Positions 8,472 to 16,895 of a stretch of DNA of 64,000 bases are shown in pieces. The notes below the pieces were generated by a model. It was not told the origin of the DNA, made no database searches, and saw only the letters and a program-made list of their open reading frames with translations. Each line of letters begins with the position of its first letter. Within the stretch, counting starts at the first letter, position 1. The translations under genes were made by a program, and so were the position numbers. Origin of the DNA: Caulobacter vibrioides (GTDB lineage Bacteria > Pseudomonadota > Alphaproteobacteria > Caulobacterales > Caulobacteraceae); NCBI RefSeq assembly GCF_002310375.3, contig NZ_CP023315.3:3348001-3412000 (forward strand). Reading direction: 5' to 3'.

Positions 8472-9518
8472 ATGGCATCTGACGCCGCCCAGAAGACGAT
8501 CCTGAAACTGATCCTGTCCCTGCCCAGTCCGATCCTGCGGGCGATGTCGGGCGGCGGGGTCGTCTACAAGGGCGGGCGCACGCTGGACCCGCGCTTCCAG
8601 TTCTTCGCCAATGCGGCCAAGAAGCTGCCACCCATGACCAGCCTGTCGCCCGCTGAGGCCGTCGCCGGCAGCGCCAAGGGCCTGGCCGTCGTGCAGGGGC
8701 CGCTGGAGCCCGGCGTGCGCACCGAGAGCCTGTCGGTCGAGGGGCCCAATGGTCCGATCCCCTGCCGCGCCTATCGCCCCGAGCAGCCCGACGCCAAGGC
8801 CCCGCTGATCGTCTACGCCCACATGGGCGGCGGGGTGATCGGCGACCTGGAGACCTGCCACGCCTTCTGCTCGATGCTGTCCAGCATCTGCCGCACGACC
8901 GTGATCTCGGTCGATTACCGTCTGGCGCCGGACCACAAGTTCCCGGCGGGTCTGGAGGACGTGCTGGCGGCCTATCGCTGGGCCCGCGACAACACCGCCC
9001 GCTTCGGCGCGGCGGCGGTTGCGCCCGCGATCGGCGGCGACAGCATGGGCGGCAACTTCTCGGCCATCGTCGCCCAGGAGATGATGCGCAAGGGCGAGCC
9101 GCAGCCCGCTGCGCAGATCCTGATCTATCCGGCCGTGGACGTCGCCAGCGAGACCGCGTCGATGACCACCTACGCCGACGCCTATCCGCTGAGCCGCGCG
9201 ACCATGGACTGGTTCATGGGCCACTATATCGGCGCCGACGCCGACCCGGCCGATCCGCGCCTGTCGCCCGACAAGACCGCCGATCTGACGGGCCTGGCCC
9301 CCGCCGTGGTCGCCACCGCCGGCTTCGACCCCCTAGTCGACCAGGGCGAGGGCTACGCCAAGCGCCTGCAGGCCGCCGGCGTGCCGGTCAGCTACCGCTG
9401 CTACGACAGCCTGGCGCATGGCTTCACGGCCTTCACCGGCGCGATCCCCGCCGCTGACGAGGCCTGCCGCGAGATCGCCTGGCTGGTGCGCGAGCTGTTT
9501 GAGAAGCGGACGCTGTGA
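8472..9518 (+). CDS. Alpha/beta hydrolase, hormone-sensitive-lipase family esterase
   Basis: A 348-residue carboxylic-ester hydrolase. The oxyanion-hole motif is HMGGG (117-121), a variant of the usual HGGG. The nucleophile elbow is GDSMGG with Ser191. The acid is probably Asp286 (FDPLVDQG) and the catalytic His is 316 (LAHGF). The segment SVDYRLAPDHKFPAGL is characteristic of HSL-family (family IV) esterases. ATG 8472 follows AGGGGA with good spacing; the frame upstream runs into the A3 repeat and is not coding. No signal peptide, so cytoplasmic. Confidence 0.9.
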   Translation: MASDAAQKTILKLILSLPSPILRAMSGGGVVYKGGRTLDPRFQFFANAAKKLPPMTSLSPAEAVAGSAKGLAVVQGPLEPGVRTESLSVEGPNGPIPCRAYRPEQPDAKAPLIVYAHMGGGVIGDLETCHAFCSMLSSICRTTVISVDYRLAPDHKFPAGLEDVLAAYRWARDNTARFGAAAVAPAIGGDSMGGNFSAIVAQEMMRKGEPQPAAQILIYPAVDVASETASMTTYADAYPLSRATMDWFMGHYIGADADPADPRLSPDKTADLTGLAPAVVATAGFDPLVDQGEGYAKRLQAAGVPVSYRCYDSLAHGFTAFTGAIPAADEACREIAWLVRELFEKRTL

Positions 9519-9534
9519 TGGGCGCCCTCCTTCT

Positions 9535-9663
9535 CCCTTCCCCCTTTGATGGGGGAAGGGCGGGGATGGGGGTGACACCGCCGGACGACATCGCGCGGCC
9601 GAGCCCCATCCTGAGACGCTGTCACCCCCATCCCCAACCCTTCCCCCATCAAAGGGGGAAGGG
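9535..9663. repeat. Inverted repeat with arms of about 42 bases before the quinone oxidoreductase gene
   Basis: Nearly perfect arms (CCCTTCCCCCTTTGATGGGG and onward to GGGGGTGAC) are separated by about 45 bases. The right arm ends 3 bases before the next start codon, so in RNA the hairpin would trap that gene's ribosome-binding region. Confidence 0.8.
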
Positions 9664-9666
9664 GGC

Positions 9667-10665
9667 ATGACGGTGTTCCCGGAAAGGATGCACGCCCTCG
9701 TCGTCGAGGACCTCGCCCCGAACTACGCCGGCTGCGCGGTCCGCGAGGTCGCCACGCCGTCGCCAGGTCCCGGCGAAGTGCTGGTGCGTGTGCGCGCCGC
9801 CAGCGTCAATTTCCCCGACCTCCTGATGACGCGCGGCGAGTACCAGCTGAAACCGCCCCTGCCCTTCACGCCGGGCCTGGATCTGGCCGGCGAGGTCGTG
9901 GCGCTGGGCGAAGGCGTGACTGACTTAGAGGTGGGCGACGCCGTGGTCGGCGGCGCGCGGCTGGGCGGGTTTGCGCAGTACGCCGTGCTGGCGGCGAGCG
10001 CGCTCAAGCCTAAGCCCGCGCGACTGTCCTTCGCCGAGGCCGCGGCCTATGGCGCGGCGTACCTCACCGCCTATGTCGCCCTGGTGCGCCGCGCGCGGCT
10101 GGAGCCGGGCGAGTGGGTGCTGGTGCATGGCGCGGCCGGCGGGGTGGGTCTGGCGGCCGTGGACCTGGCCAAGGCGCTCGGAGCCCGGGTCATCGCCGCC
10201 TCGGCCTCCGACGCCAAGCTGGAGCAGGTCAAGGCGCTCTACGCCCCCGACGCGACCGTCAACGTCACCCAGGGCTTCCGGGAGCAGGTGAAGGCCATCA
10301 CCGGCGGCCACGGGGCCGATGTGATCTACGACCCCGTCGGCGGCGACGTCTTCGACGAGAGCGTGCGCTGCATCGCCTTCGACGGGCGCTTGCTGGTGAT
10401 CGGCTTCACCTCGGGGCGGATCCCCAACGTCTCGGTCAACATGCCGCTGATCAAGGGCTTCTCGGTGATGGGCGTGCGGGCCGGCGAGTATGGCCGCCAG
10501 TTCCCCGAGAAGGGGCGCGAAAACGCGGACGCGATCTGGACCATGGCCAATGCGGGCGTGATCCGGCCGCATGTGCATGCCGAGCTGCCGCTGGACCGCT
10601 GGCGCGAGGCCTTCGACCTGCTGGCCGAGCGCAAGGTGGTGGGCAAGGCGGTGATCACGCCGTGA
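9667..10665 (+). CDS. NADPH:quinone oxidoreductase (zinc-independent MDR family)
   Basis: A 332-residue medium-chain reductase. The N-terminal GroES-like domain (VRVRAASVNFPDLLMTRGEY, then PGLDLAGEV) lacks the zinc-binding Cys set of alcohol dehydrogenases. The Rossmann domain has GAAGGVGLAAVDLAKALG. Such enzymes reduce quinones or enones with NADPH. ATG 9667 sits almost on top of the GGAAGGGGG of the repeat arm; GTG 9673, in frame with 7-base spacing from that G-run, may be the real start. It is the last gene of the same-direction TetR-esterase group. Confidence 0.88.
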   Translation: MTVFPERMHALVVEDLAPNYAGCAVREVATPSPGPGEVLVRVRAASVNFPDLLMTRGEYQLKPPLPFTPGLDLAGEVVALGEGVTDLEVGDAVVGGARLGGFAQYAVLAASALKPKPARLSFAEAAAYGAAYLTAYVALVRRARLEPGEWVLVHGAAGGVGLAAVDLAKALGARVIAASASDAKLEQVKALYAPDATVNVTQGFREQVKAITGGHGADVIYDPVGGDVFDESVRCIAFDGRLLVIGFTSGRIPNVSVNMPLIKGFSVMGVRAGEYGRQFPEKGRENADAIWTMANAGVIRPHVHAELPLDRWREAFDLLAERKVVGKAVITP

Positions 10666-10675
10666 CGCCAAACAT

Positions 10676-10806
10676 CCGATCTCCCCGGCGAACGCCGGGG
10701 TCCAGATCGAACCCACAAGCATCATAAAGGCTTGAAAGGCCGCATCTCGGATCATCTCCAAACGCCCCGGATGAATCTGGGCCCCGGCATTCGCCGGGGA
10801 GATCGG
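10676..10806. repeat. Family B palindromic repeat, copy B2
   Basis: Outer arms CCGATCTCCCCGGCGAACGC and its near complement ending CGCCGGGGAGATCGG. The centre is unrelated to B1 and B3. Confidence 0.82.
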
Positions 10807-10855
10807 GTGTTGGGTGGTTCGGTCGGAGAACCCTAACCCCTTCAACCGACTCAGG

Positions 10856-10884
10856 TTGACATCCCCGCAGCGTTCTTTTATCCA
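10856..10884 (+). promoter_or_regulatory. Probable promoter of the rpmH-rnpA-yidC cluster
   Basis: TTGACA at 10856-10861 is followed after 17 bases by TATCCA. The -35 box is perfect for a housekeeping sigma factor; the -10 box is weak by the E. coli consensus, as is common in Caulobacter. It lies 61-89 bases before the rpmH start, just past the B2 repeat. Confidence 0.5.
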
Positions 10885-10944
10885 CCGCGCCTCACTCGCG
10901 AGCCACCCGGCCCGCGTTCAACGTTTATTATTCGGAGCCACGTC

Positions 10945-11079
10945 GTGAAGCGCACCTTCCAGCCGTCGAAGCTCGTGCGTGCCCGCCGTCACGGCTACCG
11001 CGCGCGTATGGCCACCAAGAACGGCCAAAAGGTCGTCGCGCGTCGCCGCGCCAAGGGCCGCAAGCGCCTGACCGCCTAA
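10945..11079 (+). CDS. rpmH: 50S ribosomal protein L34
   Basis: A 44-residue basic ribosomal protein translated from a GTG codon, preceded by CGGAG with short spacing. The reading [20 protein letters not shown] and the ending GRKRLTA are those of L34, and the length is the family length. It is the first gene of the conserved rpmH-rnpA-yidC block. A strong hairpin with a T-run follows at 11115, so most transcripts may end here. Confidence 0.98.
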
Positions 11080-11114
11080 TTCTCTTTCCTCCCTCGGGAG
11101 GCGAGACGATGATC

Positions 11115-11171
11115 AAAGCCGCCTTTTCCACAGACCTGTCTTCAGGTTCTCGCCGGAAAGGCGGCTTTTTT
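11115..11171 (+). terminator. Terminator/attenuator between rpmH and rnpA
   Basis: AAAGCCGCCTTTTCC pairs with GGAAAGGCGGCTTT, with an inner ACCTG/CAGGT hairpin, and six T follow. The T-run ends one base before the rnpA ATG at 11173. This is a standard intrinsic terminator placed where it should lower rnpA-yidC expression relative to rpmH. Confidence 0.85.
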
Positions 11172-11172
11172 C

Positions 11173-11625
11173 ATGGCTGATCTCAAGTTCGCCCCGTTGC
11201 GCTTTGAGCGGCTGCGCAAGCGCCCCGACTTCCTGCTGGCCGCCAAGGCCCCGGCCCTGTCGCGCGGCGCGGTGTTCATCCAGATGCGCCAGCGCGCCGA
11301 CGATGACCCCACGGTGCGCGTCGGCTTCACCGCCACCAAGAAGATCGGCGGCGCCGTCGAACGCAACCGCGCCAAGCGCCGCCTGCGCGAAGCCGCCCGG
11401 CTGGTCCTGCCCCTTCATGCACGGCCATCGCATGACTATGTATTCATTGCGCGAGGCGGCACGGGGACACGCGAATGGGCGCGTTTGCTTGACGATGTCA
11501 AAACCGCGCTGATAAGCCTCGCCGCCGACCATGATCGCGGGGTAACCAAGGTTTCCCGGCGTTCGAACGGCGCTCTCCACGACGCCGCCCCTTCTTCACA
11601 ACCCGATCCCACAGTTTCCGGTTAA
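11173..11625 (+). CDS. rnpA: Ribonuclease P protein component
   Basis: A 150-residue basic protein that binds the catalytic RNase P RNA to mature tRNA 5' ends. It begins [13 protein letters not shown] and contains the RNA-binding signature [14 protein letters not shown] in the centre. About 30 residues after the usual end of the fold are extra and of low complexity. The ATG directly follows a terminator T-run and has no Shine-Dalgarno sequence, which is unusual. yidC starts 7 bases after its stop; the small yidD gene often found between these two is absent. Confidence 0.96.
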   Translation: MADLKFAPLRFERLRKRPDFLLAAKAPALSRGAVFIQMRQRADDDPTVRVGFTATKKIGGAVERNRAKRRLREAARLVLPLHARPSHDYVFIARGGTGTREWARLLDDVKTALISLAADHDRGVTKVSRRSNGALHDAAPSSQPDPTVSG

Positions 11626-11632
11626 GCGCTCC

Positions 11633-13480
11633 ATGCAGAACGACAACAAAAACACGCTGATGTTCATCGTCAGCGCGTTCGCGATCCTGATCGGGTACCA
11701 GTTCTTCGTCCTGGGTCCGCAGCAAAAGAAGGCCGAAGCCGAGTTCCGCGCCAAGAAGGCCGTCGAACAACAGTCGGCCGCCAAGGCCGGCGTCACGCTG
11801 GACGCCAACGGCAATCCCGCGCCGCTGCGCCTGTCGCGCGAGGCCGCCAAGGGCCTGAGCCCGCGCATCGTCGTCGACACCCCGGCCCTGTCGGGCTCGA
11901 TCGCCCTGAAGGGCGCGCGCATCGACGACCTGCTGCTGCGCAAGTACGACGAGACCACCAAGAAGGACTCCCCGCCGGTCGAGCTGTTCCGCCCCGAGGG
12001 CGCCGAGCACGCCTGGTTCGCCGATTTCGGCTGGGCCGGCGCCAACCTGCCGGGCCTGCCCGACAGCCGCACCGTCTGGACCGCCGCGCCGGGCCAGGTG
12101 CTGCGCCCCAATTCGCCGGTGACCCTCACCCATGACAACGGCCAGGGCCTGACCTTCACCCGCGTCATCGCCGTCGATGACCAGGCGATGTTCACGGTCA
12201 CCGACAGCGTCAAGAACAACGGGACCAACGGCCTGCAACTGGCGCCCTACGCCACCGTCCAGCGCCAGGGCATAAGCGACGAGCTGGGCAAGAACCAGAT
12301 CGTCCACGAGGGCGCGATCGGCGTCCTGGGCGGGGCCGACGAGCAGAAGCTGGAAATGGCCAAGTACGGCAAGTGGAAGAAGGACAAGCCGCTGCAGTCC
12401 TTCGACTCGGTCGGCGGCTGGACCGGCATCACCGACAAGTACTGGCTGACCGCCCTGATCCCGGCCCAGAACCAGGCCATCAAGGCCCAGTATCGCGTGA
12501 CCAACGTGGCGGGCGTCGACGTCTATGACGTCAACTTCCTGGGCCCGGTGCAGGTGCTGAACCCCGGCGCCACCATCAGCCAGACCACCCGCCTGTTCGC
12601 CGGCGCCAAGACCGTGCCGCTGCTGCGCAAGTACGAGTACGGCGCGACCCCGGCTCCGGCCATCTGGGAATTCTGGAACAAGACCAAGGCGGAGATCCCG
12701 CGCTTCGACGACGCCGTCGACTGGGGCATGTTCCGCTTCTTCACGCGCCCGATCTTCAACATCCTGGAGGTCTTCTACAAGCTGGTCGGCAACTTCGGCC
12801 TGGCCATCCTGCTGCTGACCGTCGTGCTCAAGCTCGTCCTCTACCCGATGGCCGACAAGAGCTACGAGTCGATGGCCAAGATGAAGAAGATCGCCCCCGA
12901 GGTCGAAAAGCTGAAGGCCAAGCACAAGGACGATCCGACCAAGCAGCAGCAGGAGATGATGGCGCTGTATCAGAAGGAAAAGATCAACCCGATGATGGGT
13001 TGCCTTCCGATGCTGATCCAGATCCCGGTCTTCTACGCCCTGTACAAGGTGCTGACCGTCACCATCGAAATGCGCCACGCGCCGTTCTTCGGCTGGATTC
13101 AGGACCTGTCGGCGCCCGATCCGACCACGATGTTCAACCTGTTTGGCCTGATCCCCTGGGATCCGGGTTCGCTGCCGCTGATCGGCGCGATGATCGCCCA
13201 CCTCGGCGTGTGGCCGCTGCTGTACGGCTTCACCATGTGGCTGACCACGGCGATGAACCCGCCGGCCGGCGACCCCATCCAGCAGAAGATCTTCCAGTGG
13301 TTCCCAGTGATCTTCACCTTCACCCTGTCGGGCTTCGCCGTGGGCCTGGTGATCTACTGGTGCTGGTCGAACGTCCTGACCATCGTCCAGCAGTACATCA
13401 TCATGCGCCGCTACAAGGTCGAGAACCCGATCGACAAGATCATCGCACGCCTGCAGGGCAAGACGGCTAGCGCGACCTGA
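11633..13480 (+). CDS. yidC: Membrane protein insertase YidC
   Basis: A 615-residue inner-membrane insertase working with or without SecYEG. The first helix ([20 protein letters not shown]) is followed by a large periplasmic domain to about residue 350, as in Gram-negative YidC. The conserved core begins [21 protein letters not shown], and the cytoplasmic hairpin holds [18 protein letters not shown] and [20 protein letters not shown]. The last codons overlap the engB start by one base (TGATG), so the two are translationally coupled. Confidence 0.98.
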   Translation: MQNDNKNTLMFIVSAFAILIGYQFFVLGPQQKKAEAEFRAKKAVEQQSAAKAGVTLDANGNPAPLRLSREAAKGLSPRIVVDTPALSGSIALKGARIDDLLLRKYDETTKKDSPPVELFRPEGAEHAWFADFGWAGANLPGLPDSRTVWTAAPGQVLRPNSPVTLTHDNGQGLTFTRVIAVDDQAMFTVTDSVKNNGTNGLQLAPYATVQRQGISDELGKNQIVHEGAIGVLGGADEQKLEMAKYGKWKKDKPLQSFDSVGGWTGITDKYWLTALIPAQNQAIKAQYRVTNVAGVDVYDVNFLGPVQVLNPGATISQTTRLFAGAKTVPLLRKYEYGATPAPAIWEFWNKTKAEIPRFDDAVDWGMFRFFTRPIFNILEVFYKLVGNFGLAILLLTVVLKLVLYPMADKSYESMAKMKKIAPEVEKLKAKHKDDPTKQQQEMMALYQKEKINPMMGCLPMLIQIPVFYALYKVLTVTIEMRHAPFFGWIQDLSAPDPTTMFNLFGLIPWDPGSLPLIGAMIAHLGVWPLLYGFTMWLTTAMNPPAGDPIQQKIFQWFPVIFTFTLSGFAVGLVIYWCWSNVLTIVQQYIIMRRYKVENPIDKIIARLQGKTASAT

Positions 13481-14169
13481 TGAGCGAGGAACAGAAGCTC
13501 CCCAAGGAACCGCCGATCCTGCTGCCGGGCGCGGCGGACTTCACCGAGGAGCAGATCGAGGCCGCGCGCGTGTTCTTCGCCCAGCCGGTCTCGTTCATCA
13601 TGGGGGCGGTGCGCATGGACGCCATGCCGCCGTCCGACCTGCCCGAGGTGGCCTTCGCCGGCCGCTCGAACGTGGGCAAGTCCAGCCTGATCAACGGTCT
13701 GGTCAATCAGAAGTACCTGGCCCGCGCCTCGAACGAGCCGGGCCGTACGCGGGAGATCAACTTCTTCCTGCTGGCCGAGAAGGTGCGGCTGGTCGACCTG
13801 CCCGGCTACGGCTTCGCGCGGGTCTCGCGCTCGGTGGCCGACAAGTTCCAGGACCTGGGCCGCGCCTATCTGCGCGGCCGCCCCAATCTCAAGCGCGTCT
13901 ATATGCTGATCGACGCCCGCCATGGCCTCAAGAAGGTCGATCTGGAGGCGCTGGACGCCCTGGACGTGGCGGCGGTGTCCTACCAGATCGTCCTGACCAA
14001 GGCCGACAAGATCAAGCCGGCCGAGGTCGACAAGGTCGTGGCCGAGACCCAGAAGGCCATCGCCAAGCGCGCCGCGGCCTTCCCGCGCGTGCTGGCCACC
14101 TCCTCGGAGAAGGGCCTGGGCATGCCCGAACTGCGCGCCGAGATCGTGCGGCTCTGCATCGAGGAATGA
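13480..14169 (+). CDS. engB: Ribosome-biogenesis GTP-binding protein EngB (YihA/YsxC)
   Basis: A 229-residue GTPase needed for late 50S subunit assembly. All G motifs are visible: GRSNVGKSS (G1), the Thr of GRTREINFF (G2), DLPGYG (G3), TKADK (G4) and a terminal SSEKG (G5). About 45 N-terminal residues are an extension before the GTPase fold. It is the last gene of the rpmH-rnpA-yidC run; in many alphaproteobacteria this same order is kept. Confidence 0.97.
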   Translation: MSEEQKLPKEPPILLPGAADFTEEQIEAARVFFAQPVSFIMGAVRMDAMPPSDLPEVAFAGRSNVGKSSLINGLVNQKYLARASNEPGRTREINFFLLAEKVRLVDLPGYGFARVSRSVADKFQDLGRAYLRGRPNLKRVYMLIDARHGLKKVDLEALDALDVAAVSYQIVLTKADKIKPAEVDKVVAETQKAIAKRAAAFPRVLATSSEKGLGMPELRAEIVRLCIEE

Positions 14170-14192
14170 GCTAGGTCTCGCGCCTCAACGTG

Positions 14193-14314
14193 GTGTCATC
14201 CCGGAAGCCTCGCAGAGGCTATCCGGGATCCAGGGGGTGAAGGAGCGCGGTGCGCACCGCCCCTGGGTCCCGGCTCTCCCCCCGGCTTTCGCCGGGGCTC
14301 GGCCGGGATGACAC
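14193..14314. repeat. Family A palindromic repeat, copy A4
   Basis: Arms GTGTCATCCCGG and CCGGGATGACAC, starting 23 bases after the engB stop. Nearly identical over its full length to copy A3. Confidence 0.86.
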
Positions 14315-14426
14315 ATGTTTTGAGAAGTCGTCTGATCCAAACAGCTTTACTGTCGTCAATTAACCCCACGCTAGGGTTCGCACGCCAGAACCCCGCCTCC
14401 CCGTTTTCCAGAAAAGTCTCTCCGCC

Positions 14427-14912
14427 ATGAACCGCCACGACCTGAAGACCTGGCCCAAGTACTTCGCCGCCGTCCGCGCCGGCCAGAAGCGCTTCGAGAT
14501 CCGCCGCAACGATCGCGAGTTCGCGGTGGGCGACATCCTGGTCCTGCGCGAGTTCGACCCGGCCACCGACACCTATACGGGCCAGTCCGAAGAGCGGCAG
14601 ATCACCTTCCTGCTGTCGGAGGAAGACTATGGCGGGGTCATCCACGGCTTCGTCGCGATCGGCTTTGGCGACGTCCCGACCCACCCGACGGCGCCGGCCG
14701 AAGGCGCCCTGACCGCCAAGGACCTGGCGGCCTGGCATGAGACGGCCTCGGCCAACGCGTCCCTGCGCGCCCAGGAGGCCCGCAAGGTTTCCGAGAGCTA
14801 CGCCAAGAACAACATGAGCGTCGCGGCCGACCGTCACGGCGCGGTGGCCGACGCGGCCGAGGCCGAGGCCAGCTTCCACGCCCAGGCGGCGCGGATCGTC
14901 AGCCAGGGCTGA
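14427..14912 (+). CDS. DUF3850/ASCH-superfamily protein with Ala-rich C-terminal extension
   Basis: A 161-residue protein. Residues 1-85 match the DUF3850 branch of the ASCH (PUA-like) fold, which is thought to bind RNA: it begins with HDLKTWPKYFAAVRAGQKRFEIRRNDR and has VGDILVLREFDP. Single-domain members end near residue 90. Here about 70 further residues, rich in Ala, Glu, Ser and His, look helical and possibly coiled-coil (AEGALTAKDLAAWHETASAN onward). I know of no function for this arrangement. It shares a bidirectional terminator with cheW. Confidence 0.72.
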   Translation: MNRHDLKTWPKYFAAVRAGQKRFEIRRNDREFAVGDILVLREFDPATDTYTGQSEERQITFLLSEEDYGGVIHGFVAIGFGDVPTHPTAPAEGALTAKDLAAWHETASANASLRAQEARKVSESYAKNNMSVAADRHGAVADAAEAEASFHAQAARIVSQG

Positions 14913-14920
14913 GACCAAAG

Positions 14921-14955
14921 AAAAAGGCCGCCGGGATCGCCCCGGCGGCCTTTTT
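14921..14955. terminator. Bidirectional intrinsic terminator between the ASCH gene and cheW
   Basis: Perfect arms AAAAAGGCCGCCGGG and CCCGGCGGCCTTTTT around a 5-base loop give a hairpin with a T-run in either direction, serving both converging genes. Confidence 0.93.
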
Positions 14956-14976
14956 CGTTTCCGATGCCTGAACCGA

Positions 14977-15429
14977 TCAGGCCGCTTCGCTGACCTGGGC
15001 CGGGAACACGTCGTCCATGCGCAGATAGGTGATCAGGCGGTTTTCCATCGAGATGATCGCCTGGATGTAGCGCAGCTCCTCGACGCCGACGTCCGGCGCG
15101 GGCTGCAGGCTCTCGCGCGGCACGGTGAAGGTTTCCGACACCGCGTCCACCAGGATGCCGGCCAGACGGTCGCGGCACTCGACCACGACGATCACGTGGC
15201 GGGTCTCGGGGATGGTGACCCCAAGGCCCAGGCGATTGCGCAGGTCGATGACCGGCATGATCGCGCCGCGAAGATTGATGACGCCGCGCATGTAGTTGGG
15301 CGCGTGCGGGATCGGCGTGGCCGGCGTCCAGCCCCGGATCTCGCGCACCGTCTTCACGTCGATGCAGAACTCCTGCTCGCCAATGCAGAACGAGATCAGT
15401 TCCAGAGCGGGCGCAGTGTTGTCGGTCAT
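14977..15429 (-). CDS. cheW: Chemotaxis coupling protein CheW
   Basis: A 150-residue adaptor that links chemoreceptors to the CheA kinase. Typical CheW blocks are ISFCIGEQEFCIDVKTVREI, PIPHAPNYMRGVINLRGAIMPVIDLR and GILVDAVSETF. The frame continues upstream to 15519, but ATG 15429 is preceded by GGGGAT and starts immediately before the fold (MTDNTAPALEL). No cheA or receptor is adjacent; the only other chemotaxis gene in the window is the soluble receptor at 53977. Confidence 0.93.
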   Translation of the reverse strand: MTDNTAPALELISFCIGEQEFCIDVKTVREIRGWTPATPIPHAPNYMRGVINLRGAIMPVIDLRNRLGLGVTIPETRHVIVVVECRDRLAGILVDAVSETFTVPRESLQPAPDVGVEELRYIQAIISMENRLITYLRMDDVFPAQVSEAA

Positions 15430-15531
15430 GACGGATCCCCGATTCAGATAACGCGACCCGGGAGCGGCGATCGACGCGCTCTGGGTCCATGCCACAAGAA
15501 CCTGTTTCGCGTTTAACAACCGTTAATTGGT

Positions 15532-15572
15532 GAATGAAGGGGGCGCGCTCGAATGTCGCGCCCCCTTCATTC
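15532..15572. repeat. Perfect 16-base inverted repeat downstream of cydX
   Basis: Arms GAATGAAGGGGGCGCG and CGCGCCCCCTTCATTC flank a 9-base loop, 19 bases after the cydX stop. It would end the cydA-B-X message, but no U-run follows on that strand. Confidence 0.7.
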
Positions 15573-15591
15573 GAGTCCGAGGGACCAGGCT

Positions 15592-15711
15592 TCAGGCCTC
15601 GTCGAGGCCTTCATCGCCGTCGTCGGCGAGGCCGAACTCGTACCACATGCCGTTCAGCACGCCGAAGGCGACAGCCAGGCCCAGGCCCAGGATCCAAGCG
15701 AAATACCACAT
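15592..15711 (-). CDS. cydX: Cytochrome bd oxidase small subunit CydX
   Basis: A 39-residue single-helix membrane protein. It begins MWYFAWILGLGLAVAFGVLN and continues with a second WYE motif and an acidic tail (DDGDEG), as in CydX/YbgT proteins that stabilise the heme site of bd oxidase. It lies 18 bases after cydB in the same direction. Confidence 0.95.
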   Translation of the reverse strand: MWYFAWILGLGLAVAFGVLNGMWYEFGLADDGDEGLDEA

Positions 15712-15729
15712 CGGTTCGTCTCCTTCGGA

Positions 15730-16881
15730 TCAGTAGAGGTCAGGATTGACGGCCAGGGCGGCCGTGGTGCTACGGCCCCACAGGACCTTGTAGACCCAGG
15801 CGGTGTAGGCCAGCACGATCGGCAGGAAGATGATCGTGACCACCAGCATGATGAACAGGGTCATGTGGCTGGACGAGGCGTTCCACACCGTCAGGCTGGA
15901 GCGGGGATCGACGCTGCTGGGCAGGATGAACGGGAACATCGACAGCCCGACGGTGGCGATGATGCCCGTGGCCGAGGCCGAGGACCCGGTGAAGGCCATC
16001 CAGGCGCTCTTGGCGCGCAGGCCCAAGAGGGCCAGGACAGCGCCCGCAAAGCCCAGGACCGGGGCGATGATCATCCAGCCATGACGGCCATAGTTGTCGA
16101 GCCAGGCGCCCGGGTCCCGCACTGCGGCCGCGCCGCGCAGCGGGTTGGACGGGCCCGCCGCATCGGCCAGACCCTCGATCCGGAAGCCCATGCCGCCAAA
16201 CGCCACCCAGAAGCCGCCGGCCGCGAACAGCACGATGCTGGCCAGGCCGGCGATCTCGCCGATGCGGCGAGCGCGTTCGGCCACGGGGCCTTCCTCGCCC
16301 TTGATCGTGATCCAGGCTGCGCCGTGCAGCATCAGCATCGACACTGACAAGAGGCCGCACAGCAGGGCGAAGGGCGAGAACAGACCCAGGAACGTGCCGT
16401 CGTAGAAGGCGCGCAGGTCGCCATCGAGGCGGAAGGGCGCGCCTTGCAGCACGTTGCCCAGGGCCACGCCGTAGCAGAGCACCGGCACGAAGCCGCCGAC
16501 GAACAGCGCCCAGTCCCAGAACGCGCGCCAGCGCGGATCAGGGCGCTTGGAGCGGTACTTGAAGCCCACGGGCCGCAGGATCATGGCGGTCAGCACCACG
16601 AACATCGCCAGGTAGAAGCCCGAGAAGCTGATGGCGTAGACGAAGGGCCAGGCCGCGAAGATCGCGCCCCCGCCCAGGATGAACCACACCTGGTTGCCTT
16701 CCCAGGTGGCGCCGACGGTGTTGATCACCATCCGGCGTTCCTTGTCGGTCTTGGCGACGAAGGGCAGCAGAGCGCCGACCCCCATGTCAAAGCCGTCGGT
16801 CAGGGCGAACCCGATCAGGAGGATCCCGACCAAGGCCCACCAGATCACGCGCAGCGTGGCGAAATCGACTGGGATTTCCAT
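15730..16881 (-). CDS. cydB: Cytochrome bd ubiquinol oxidase subunit II
   Basis: A 383-residue membrane subunit of the high-affinity terminal oxidase, with about eight or nine hydrophobic segments. The N-terminus IWWALVGILLIGFALTDGFDMGVGALLPF and the following EGNQVWFILGGGAIFAAWP are diagnostic. It follows cydA by 14 bases and precedes cydX, giving a cydA-cydB-cydX operon whose promoter is next to the FixK box at 18535. Confidence 0.97.
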   Translation of the reverse strand: MEIPVDFATLRVIWWALVGILLIGFALTDGFDMGVGALLPFVAKTDKERRMVINTVGATWEGNQVWFILGGGAIFAAWPFVYAISFSGFYLAMFVVLTAMILRPVGFKYRSKRPDPRWRAFWDWALFVGGFVPVLCYGVALGNVLQGAPFRLDGDLRAFYDGTFLGLFSPFALLCGLLSVSMLMLHGAAWITIKGEEGPVAERARRIGEIAGLASIVLFAAGGFWVAFGGMGFRIEGLADAAGPSNPLRGAAAVRDPGAWLDNYGRHGWMIIAPVLGFAGAVLALLGLRAKSAWMAFTGSSASATGIIATVGLSMFPFILPSSVDPRSSLTVWNASSSHMTLFIMLVVTIIFLPIVLAYTAWVYKVLWGRSTTAALAVNPDLY

Positions 16882-16895
16882 TGTGAGGCGCTCCT

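Noticed and set aside
11626..11632. A yidD gene between rnpA and yidC
   Set aside because: Only 7 bases separate rnpA and yidC; yidD is absent here and may be elsewhere.
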